A DNA stretch of 12,316 bases, from the NCBI GenBank assembly GCA_002713495.1, contig PATA01000005.1, positions 52,526 through 64,841 of the forward strand, read 5' to 3'. Below the pieces are notes generated by a model. That model was not told the DNA's origin, ran no database searches, and saw nothing but the letters and a program-made list of their open reading frames with translations. This DNA comes from Flavobacteriaceae bacterium (GTDB lineage: Bacteria > Bacteroidota > Bacteroidia > Flavobacteriales > Flavobacteriaceae). Position 1 is the stretch's first letter; each line of letters begins with the position of its first letter. Below are positions 6,826 through 12,316 of this stretch, one piece after another. The translations under genes and the position numbers were made by a program.

Positions 6826-8823
6826 ATGAAATTTAAAATTTTTTCTAATTTCAAACCAACTGGTGATCAACCTGAGGCTATCAGAAATATATTATCGGGA
6901 TTTGAGAATAATTATAAGAATATGGTACTTCAGGGTGTAACAGGTTCAGGAAAAACATTCACAGTAGCCAATGTTATTCAAAATCTAAAAAAACCAACCC
7001 TAGTATTGGCCCATAACAAAACTTTGGCTGCTCAATTATATTCTGAGTTTAAACAATTTTTCCCAAATAATGCTGTTGAATATTTTGTCTCATATTATGA
7101 TTATTATCAACCTGAAGCATATATGCCCGTAACCGGAGTTTATATTGAAAAAGATCTATCAATAAATGAAGAAATTGAAAAATTAAGATTGAGTACAACA
7201 TCATCTTTACTTTCAGGAAGAAGTGATATAATAGTAGTTGCTTCAGTTTCATGTCTTTATGGTATTGGGAACCCTGTTGAATTTGAAAAAAATATGATAA
7301 CTATCAAAAAGAATCAAAAAATATCTAGGACAGTCCTTTTAAAAAAATTAGTCCAGAGCTTATACTCAAGAACAACAAGTGATTTTGAAAGAGGAAATTT
7401 TAGAGTACAAGGTGATATTATTGATGTTTATCCAGGATATGCAGATACTGCATTTAAAATTCATTTTTTTGGGGATGAAATTGAAGAAATTGAATTATTT
7501 GATCCGATTAACAATAAAATTATTGAGAATCAAAAAATAGCTAAATTATTTCCAGCCAATATGTTTGTAACGTCACCTGACATTCTACAAAATGCTATCA
7601 ATCAAATTCAAACTGATTTAATTAAACAAGTGGATTATTTTATTGAAATCGGTAAACATCTTGAAGCAAAACGTCTAAAAGAAAGAACTGAATTTGATAT
7701 AGAGATGATTAAAGAGTTGGGGTATTGTTCAGGTATTGAAAATTATTCTAGATATTTGGATGGAAGAAGCCCAGGGACAAGACCTTTTTGTTTATTAGAT
7801 TATTTTCCGAAAGATTATCTTATGGTAATTGATGAAAGTCATGTAACAGTCTCTCAAGTTCATGCAATGTATGGAGGAGATAGATCTAGAAAGGAAAATC
7901 TTGTCAATTATGGATTTCGTTTACCAGCTGCAATGGATAATAGACCTTTAAAGTTTGAAGAATTTGAAAGTTTACAAAATAATGTCTTATATGTCAGTGC
8001 TACTCCTGCGGATTTTGAAATTAAAAAAACAGGAGGACATATTGTAGAGCAAATAATAAGACCAACAGGTCTTTTAGACCCAGAAATTGAAGTTAGACCA
8101 AGCTTAAACCAAATTGATGATTTAATAGATGAAATTCAAAAAAGAGTAAAAATTGATGAAAGAATACTTGTAACCACATTAACAAAACGAATGGCCGAAG
8201 AGTTATCAGAGTATTTAACTAAAATTAATATTAGATGCAGATATATACATAGTGATGTTGATACGTTAGAAAGGGTTGAAATTATGCAAGATCTTAGATT
8301 AGGTAGATTTGATGTTTTGATAGGAGTCAACTTATTAAGAGAAGGTCTTGATCTTCCTGAGGTTTCATTAGTTGCAATAATAGATGCGGATAAGGAGGGT
8401 TTCCTTAGAAGTAATAGATCATTGACTCAAACTGTCGGAAGGGCTGCAAGAAATTTAAATGGAAAAGCAATCATGTATGCGGATAAAGTTACTAAAAGTA
8501 TGAATAAAACAATAACTGAGACAAATTATAGAAGAAAGAAACAAAAGGAATATAATATAATTAATAATAAAGCTCCAAAACCTTTAAATAAGTCTTTAGA
8601 TAATGTTCTATCAAAAAATTCTGTTTCTACCTATTCAAAAGAAATTGAAAAAAAGAGACTTTCATTTTCGATCAAAAAATATAAGAAAAAAGATGATTTT
8701 GAAAAAGCAATAAGAGAAACAAGAAAAAAAATGGAAAAAGCGGCTAAGGAATTAGATTTTCTTAAAGCAGCATCTTTACGTGATGAGATTAAATTTCTAC
8801 AGACCAAAAAAAAGAAATTATAA
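6826..8823 (+). CDS. uvrB: Excinuclease ABC subunit B
   Basis: The 665-residue protein is the damage-verifying helicase-like subunit of UvrABC nucleotide excision repair; it is loaded by UvrA and recruits UvrC. Visible in order (numbered from ATG 6826): the N-terminal TGDQP motif (12-16), Walker A GVTGSGKT (37-44), the beta-hairpin YYDYYQPEAYMP (90-101) with the four tyrosines that clamp DNA, VIDESHV (334-340, Walker B type), VSATP (390-394), GVNLLREGLDLPEV (500-513), QTVGRAARN (535-543), and a C-terminal UVR coiled-coil motif (about 625-659) that pairs with UvrC. A lysine-rich linker of some 60 residues lies before it. All domains are intact and length is normal. The frame extends to a TTG at 6823, but ATG 6826 gives the standard N-terminus. 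It ends exactly where convergent sucC ends. Confidence 0.97.
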   Translation: MKFKIFSNFKPTGDQPEAIRNILSGFENNYKNMVLQGVTGSGKTFTVANVIQNLKKPTLVLAHNKTLAAQLYSEFKQFFPNNAVEYFVSYYDYYQPEAYMPVTGVYIEKDLSINEEIEKLRLSTTSSLLSGRSDIIVVASVSCLYGIGNPVEFEKNMITIKKNQKISRTVLLKKLVQSLYSRTTSDFERGNFRVQGDIIDVYPGYADTAFKIHFFGDEIEEIELFDPINNKIIENQKIAKLFPANMFVTSPDILQNAINQIQTDLIKQVDYFIEIGKHLEAKRLKERTEFDIEMIKELGYCSGIENYSRYLDGRSPGTRPFCLLDYFPKDYLMVIDESHVTVSQVHAMYGGDRSRKENLVNYGFRLPAAMDNRPLKFEEFESLQNNVLYVSATPADFEIKKTGGHIVEQIIRPTGLLDPEIEVRPSLNQIDDLIDEIQKRVKIDERILVTTLTKRMAEELSEYLTKINIRCRYIHSDVDTLERVEIMQDLRLGRFDVLIGVNLLREGLDLPEVSLVAIIDADKEGFLRSNRSLTQTVGRAARNLNGKAIMYADKVTKSMNKTITETNYRRKKQKEYNIINNKAPKPLNKSLDNVLSKNSVSTYSKEIEKKRLSFSIKKYKKKDDFEKAIRETRKKMEKAAKELDFLKAASLRDEIKFLQTKKKKL

Positions 8824-10017
8824 CTAACTTAATACTTCTTGAACTTTCATTGCTGCCTCTTCAAATGCAGTAGCCGCTATAACATCCAAGTTTGAATTTT
8901 GAATTAGAGTTTTTGCAGAATCTGAATTTGTTCCTTGTAATCTAACAATGATAGGCACCTTTATATTATCTCCAATATTCTTGTATGCATCAATAATACC
9001 CTGAGCTACCCTATCACAGCGAACTATACCACCAAAAATATTAACCAAAATAGCTTTTACATTTGGATCCTTTAAAATAAGACGAAAAGCAAGTTCAACT
9101 CTTTTAGCATCAGCTGTCCCTCCAACATCTAAAAAATTAGCAGGAGAACCGCCTGATTGTTTTATCAAATCCATAGTAGCCATCGCTAGACCAGCACCAT
9201 TAACCATACAACCTACGTTACCATCTAAATCAACATAATTTAAACCTGCTTTGTCAGCTTCAACCTCTATCTGATTTTCTTCCTCTAAATCCCTTAATTT
9301 ATGGTAGTCCTTATGTCGGAACATGGCGTTATCGTCAATACTTACTTTTGCATCAACTGCAATTATCTCGTCATCTGAAGTTTTAAGGACTGGGTTAATT
9401 TCAAATAATGTTGCATCAGATCCAACATATGCATTGTATAAATTAGTTATAAATTTTATCATTGATTTAAAAGCTTTATTCTTGAGTCCTAAATTAAAAG
9501 CAACTTTGCGAGCTTGAAAAGGAATAAGACCCATCGCTGGGTCAATTTCTTCATAAAAAATCAAATGTGATGTGTTAGCTGCAACTGATTCAATATCCAT
9601 TCCACCCTCAGTTGAGTACATTATCATATTTTTTCCACTCGTTCGATTCAATAAAACTGACACGTAAAACTCCTTTAGTTCAGAATCTCCAGGATAATAA
9701 ACATCTTCTGCAACCAAAACTTTATTTACTTTTTTACCTTCCGGTGGTGTCTGAGGAGTAACTAAACTCATACCTATAATGTCATTAGATATTTTTTCAA
9801 CCTCACTAATTGATTTGGCTAATTTTACTCCACCTCCTTTACCTCTGCCTCCTGCGTGAATTTGTGCTTTTATAACATGACATTCTGTACCAGTTAAATC
9901 AGTCAATTTTTTTGCAGCATTCACGGCTTCCTTGGAGTTCGTTGCTACATAACCCCTCTGAATTCCCACCCCAAAGCCTTCTAGTATATTTTTTCCTTGG
10001 TATTCATGTAAATTCAT
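8824..10017 (-). CDS. sucC: Succinyl-CoA synthetase (ADP-forming) beta subunit
   Basis: The 397-residue protein is the nucleotide-binding beta subunit of the TCA-cycle enzyme that interconverts succinyl-CoA and succinate with ATP or GTP formation. The ATP-grasp half has MNLHEYQGK (1-9), KAQIHAGGRGKGGG (50-63), FEINPV (205-210) and DAK (222-224). The C-terminal CoA-ligase half has GNVGCMVNGAGLAMATMDLI (266-285), NFLDVGG (294-300) and VNIFGGIVRCDRVAQGI (325-341). Length matches the family. An in-frame TAA directly precedes the ATG, fixing the start. The alpha subunit gene sucD is not adjacent: the neighbours are uvrB and lysA, so the two subunits must be encoded at separate loci here. Its TAG stop abuts the uvrB stop with no spacer. 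Confidence 0.97.
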   Translation of the reverse strand: MNLHEYQGKNILEGFGVGIQRGYVATNSKEAVNAAKKLTDLTGTECHVIKAQIHAGGRGKGGGVKLAKSISEVEKISNDIIGMSLVTPQTPPEGKKVNKVLVAEDVYYPGDSELKEFYVSVLLNRTSGKNMIMYSTEGGMDIESVAANTSHLIFYEEIDPAMGLIPFQARKVAFNLGLKNKAFKSMIKFITNLYNAYVGSDATLFEINPVLKTSDDEIIAVDAKVSIDDNAMFRHKDYHKLRDLEEENQIEVEADKAGLNYVDLDGNVGCMVNGAGLAMATMDLIKQSGGSPANFLDVGGTADAKRVELAFRLILKDPNVKAILVNIFGGIVRCDRVAQGIIDAYKNIGDNIKVPIIVRLQGTNSDSAKTLIQNSNLDVIAATAFEEAAMKVQEVLS

Positions 10018-10038
10018 TTAATAAATTATTAGTTTAAA

Positions 10039-10046
10039 CAAAAATA
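10039..10046 (-). promoter_or_regulatory. Bacteroidota -7 promoter box for sucC
   Basis: The minus strand reads TATTTTTG, an exact TAnnTTTG match, ending 21 bases before the ATG at 10017. A -33 element is not evident at 19-21 bases upstream. Confidence 0.5.
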
Positions 10047-10160
10047 AAAATCAATATGAAAAAAGACTAGGTTTATAATTTTTTTTTATTTGATATTTTA
10101 ACAAGTTTACATCATTATGATATATTTTATCTATTTAGACTTTAATTAGTTTCATATTTA

Positions 10161-10168
10161 TAAATTTG
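10161..10168 (+). promoter_or_regulatory. Bacteroidota -7 promoter box for lysA
   Basis: TAAATTTG is an exact TAnnTTTG match ending 13 bases before the TTG start codon at 10182. This implies a leader of only several bases and supports the TTG start. It lies in the 164-base divergent region between sucC and lysA, which otherwise shows only A/T-rich sequence. Confidence 0.45.
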
Positions 10169-10181
10169 AAAAAAAATTAAA

Positions 10182-11387
10182 TTGAATAATAAGGACTTAT
10201 TAACCATTTCAAAAAAATTTGGAAACCCAGTTTATGTATATGATTCTAACAAAATTGAATCACAATTCCTTAGACTCAAAAATGCCTTTTCTAAAATTTC
10301 CAATTTGAGAATTCATTTTGCCGTTAAAGCTTTATCCAATATTTCGATATTAAAATTCATGAAAAAACTTGGAACAGGACTTGATACTGTATCGATTCAA
10401 GAAGTTAAATTAGGATTAATAGCTGGTTTTGATCCAAAAAAAATAATTTATACTCCTAATGGGGTGTCTTTTGATGAGATAGAAAAAGTTTCAAAAACCG
10501 GAGTTCAAATTAATATAGATAATTTATCTCTTTTAGAACAGTTCGGGAGTAAATATCCAAATACACCTGTTTGTGTTAGAATAAACCCACATGTAATGGC
10601 GGGAGGAAATTCCAATATTTCAGTCGGACACATCGATTCTAAATTTGGTATTTCAATTCACCAAATTCCTCATCTCAAACGAATAGTTGAGAATACTAAA
10701 ATGCATATAAACGGTATTCACATGCATACTGGCAGTGACATACTAGATATTGACGTTTTTCTGTATGCTTCAGAAATCTTATTTAATAATGCAATGAATT
10801 TTAAAAATCTTGAATTTATTGACTTTGGAAGCGGTTTTAAAGTTTCATACAAAAAAGGTGATAAAGAAACTAATATTGAAGAATTGGGTGAAAAACTAAC
10901 TATAAGATTCAAAAAATTTATTAAAAATTATGGTAAAAAAGTAGATTTAGCATTTGAACCTGGGAAGTTCTTGGTAAGTGAATCTGGTTATTTTTTGACT
11001 TCTGTTAATTCATTAAAACAAACAACTTCAACTATTTTTGCTCAGGTAGATAGTGGTTTTAATCATTTTATTAGACCAATGTTTTACAACTCTTTTCATG
11101 AAATATACAATTTATCAAATACTCAAGGAAAAAAAAGGTTTTACTCAGTTGTTGGTTATATATGTGAAACAGATACATTTGGAAATAACAGAGAAATTGA
11201 AGAAATTTCAGAGGGTGATATTCTAGTATTTAAAAATGCTGGAGCTTACTGTTTTTCGATGTCAAACAACTATAATTCACGTCTAAAACCAGCAGAAGTC
11301 TTATGGTATAATAATGAAGCTAAACTCATTAGAGAAAGAGAGAGATTCGAGGATATAATTAATAATCAAATTGAAATTAGTTTATAA
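10182..11387 (+). CDS. lysA: Diaminopimelate decarboxylase
   Basis: The 401-residue fold-type III PLP enzyme converts meso-diaminopimelate to lysine, the last step of lysine synthesis, and so draws on the peptidoglycan precursor pool. The Schiff-base lysine is K49 in HFAVKALSN (45-53). Further motifs are HMHTGSDI (180-187), the phosphate-binding DFGSGFK (214-220), FEPGKFLVSESGYF (258-271), CETDTFG (328-334) with the cysteine of the dimer-interface active site, and GAYCFSMSNNYNSR (354-367) closing the C-terminal barrel. The start is TTG: an in-frame TGA sits at 10167, no ATG or GTG lies between, and the first internal methionine (residue 60) would delete the PLP lysine. An alternative ATT at 10176 is less likely. 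It is divergent from sucC and ends 15 bases before the convergent flavoenzyme gene. Confidence 0.94.
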   Translation: MNNKDLLTISKKFGNPVYVYDSNKIESQFLRLKNAFSKISNLRIHFAVKALSNISILKFMKKLGTGLDTVSIQEVKLGLIAGFDPKKIIYTPNGVSFDEIEKVSKTGVQINIDNLSLLEQFGSKYPNTPVCVRINPHVMAGGNSNISVGHIDSKFGISIHQIPHLKRIVENTKMHINGIHMHTGSDILDIDVFLYASEILFNNAMNFKNLEFIDFGSGFKVSYKKGDKETNIEELGEKLTIRFKKFIKNYGKKVDLAFEPGKFLVSESGYFLTSVNSLKQTTSTIFAQVDSGFNHFIRPMFYNSFHEIYNLSNTQGKKRFYSVVGYICETDTFGNNREIEEISEGDILVFKNAGAYCFSMSNNYNSRLKPAEVLWYNNEAKLIRERERFEDIINNQIEISL

Positions 11388-11402
11388 AAACAGTCTACAA
11401 TT

Positions 11403-12316
11403 TTAATTTCTAAATGATATTTTTTTAATTGTTTCATTAAGCTCCTTCATCATACTTTCAATAATTACTGATACAGGCAAAATTTGATTTATTTGAGAAG
11501 CTACCTGTCCTATTTCTAATTCTCCTTCATCTAAATCTCCTTCAAACATTCCTTTTTTTGCTCTGCCCTTTCCTAAATGTTTTATTAATGATTTTATTGA
11601 AGCTCCATTTGAATATAGATCTAAAATCTCATCATAAAATTTATTCTTCATCATTCTAACTGGAGTTATTTCCTTTAAAGTTAAAACAGTACTACCCTGT
11701 CCTGCGGATGTAATTGCATTCTTGAAATTTAAATGAGCGGAAGCTTCTTCTGATGCAACAAATCTGGAACCAATTTGAACAGCGTCAGCACCTAAACAAA
11801 TAGCAGCAGCTATAGAAGATCCAGATGAAATTCCACCTGCTGCAATTAATGGAATATTAATAGCTTTCTTAACTAAAGGAATTAATACCATGGTAGTAGT
11901 TTCTTCTCGACCATTATGTCCTCCTGCTTCAAAACCCTCAGCGACTATTGCATCGACACCACTAGCTTCAGCTTTTAAAGCAAATTTTACAGAACTAACA
12001 ACATGAACGACTATGCAACCTGCAGCTTTAAGTTTTTTTGTCCATAAAGCTGGATTTCCAGCCGATGTAAAAACAATTGAAATCTTTTTTTTAATCAAAA
12101 TATCAATTATTTTTTCCATTTCAGGATATAAAAGAGGAACATTAACAGCAAATGGTTTTGAGGTCGCCCTGTTGCATTTGTCAATATGCTCTATAAGTGT
12201 CTCAGGATGCATTGAACCAGCTCCAATTATTCCTAATCCTCCCGAATTACTTACTGCTGAAGCTAATCTCCATCCACTAGCCCAAACCATTCCACCTTGA
12301 ATTATAGGATATTTAA
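11403..12316 (-). CDS. FMN-dependent nitronate monooxygenase / FabK-like enoyl-ACP reductase (5' end outside window)
   Basis: About 304 residues are visible and the coding frame continues without a stop through the right edge; KYPIIQGGMVWAS at the edge is the usual segment just after the start, so only some ten to twenty residues are missing. The TIM-barrel FMN domain shows QGGM, GGLGIIGAGSM, FAVNVPLLYP, TSAGNP, EGFEAGGHNG with the conserved histidine, LIAAGGIS and ADAVQIGSRFVASEEASAH. The end has PVRMMKNKF and FEGDLDEGELEIGQVASQI, which resemble FabK of Gram-positive bacteria closely. Two roles are therefore open: oxidation of alkyl nitronates, or the last reduction step of fatty acid elongation. 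An internal ATG at 12290 is not the start because it would cut the QGG flavin-binding motif. Confidence 0.88.
   Translation of the reverse strand, partial: KYPIIQGGMVWASGWRLASAVSNSGGLGIIGAGSMHPETLIEHIDKCNRATSKPFAVNVPLLYPEMEKIIDILIKKKISIVFTSAGNPALWTKKLKAAGCIVVHVVSSVKFALKAEASGVDAIVAEGFEAGGHNGREETTTMVLIPLVKKAINIPLIAAGGISSGSSIAAAICLGADAVQIGSRFVASEEASAHLNFKNAITSAGQGSTVLTLKEITPVRMMKNKFYDEILDLYSNGASIKSLIKHLGKGRAKKGMFEGDLDEGELEIGQVASQINQILPVSVIIESMMKELNETIKKISFRN

Noticed and set aside
5642-8823. A defence or toxin-antitoxin module made of the kinase-like protein and its neighbours
   Set aside because: HipA-type systems need an adjacent HipB-like DNA-binding partner, which is absent; uvrB is an ordinary complete repair gene and the ORF-3-like gene belongs to another operon.
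10032-10039. Palindrome GTTTAAAC next to the sucC promoter box
   Set aside because: An eight-base A/T-rich palindrome is too short and too likely by chance to be called an operator.
11388-11402. Possible terminator between lysA and the flavoenzyme gene
   Set aside because: The 15 bases have no stem-loop or T tract and cannot hold an intrinsic terminator.

Overview
The window looks like a compact, strongly A+T-rich chromosomal segment of a bacterium of the phylum Bacteroidota, most likely a flavobacterium, perhaps a small-genome marine type. Four things point there. Gene starts lack Shine-Dalgarno sequences and sit in A/T-rich leaders. Six gene starts carry the Bacteroidota -7 promoter element TAnnTTTG. 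The gene set fits (heme A synthase with a long first outer loop, a long HD-type CCA-adding enzyme, sucC without sucD beside it, a pRiA4b ORF-3-like housekeeping protein). No phage, insertion sequence, CRISPR array, tRNA or rRNA was seen. The lineage is an inference from these traits, not from a marker-gene search.

Layout. 1-2093 is a surface-glycan patch: a family 2 glycosyltransferase cut by the left edge (minus, TTG start), a divergent family 9 (heptosyltransferase-like) glycosyltransferase (270-1310, plus), and a second family 2 enzyme with a galactosyltransferase-type C-terminus (1284-2093, minus) that overlaps it tail to tail. These three probably build lipopolysaccharide or lipooligosaccharide core sugars. 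2175-5645 is a tight four-gene plus-strand operon: tsaC/sua5-type threonylcarbamoyl-AMP synthase (tRNA t6A), the CCA-adding tRNA nucleotidyltransferase, heme A synthase ctaA, and a pRiA4b ORF-3/'IS1096 passenger TnpR'-like protein. The genes abut or overlap by 8 and 4 bases.

5642-6706 (minus) encodes a 354-residue protein of unrecognised family. Its middle carries what looks like a kinase-like catalytic core: a GD-x4-N loop followed by IDFD. It is the most interesting unknown here. It is divergent from uvrB (6826-8823, plus), which abuts sucC (8824-10017, minus) end to end. sucC is divergent from lysA (10182-11387, plus, TTG start), which converges on an FMN-dependent nitronate monooxygenase/FabK-like enzyme (11403-12316, minus) whose 5' end lies outside the window.

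The genes are mostly housekeeping: tRNA modification and maturation, respiration (heme A for cytochrome oxidase), nucleotide excision repair, TCA cycle, and lysine/peptidoglycan precursor synthesis. All four convergent junctions have between a 27-base overlap and a 15-base gap, leaving no room for ordinary intrinsic terminators. No clearly novel multi-gene system is visible. The leads are the kinase-like protein, the back-to-back promoter pair at 230-249 and the convergent packing.
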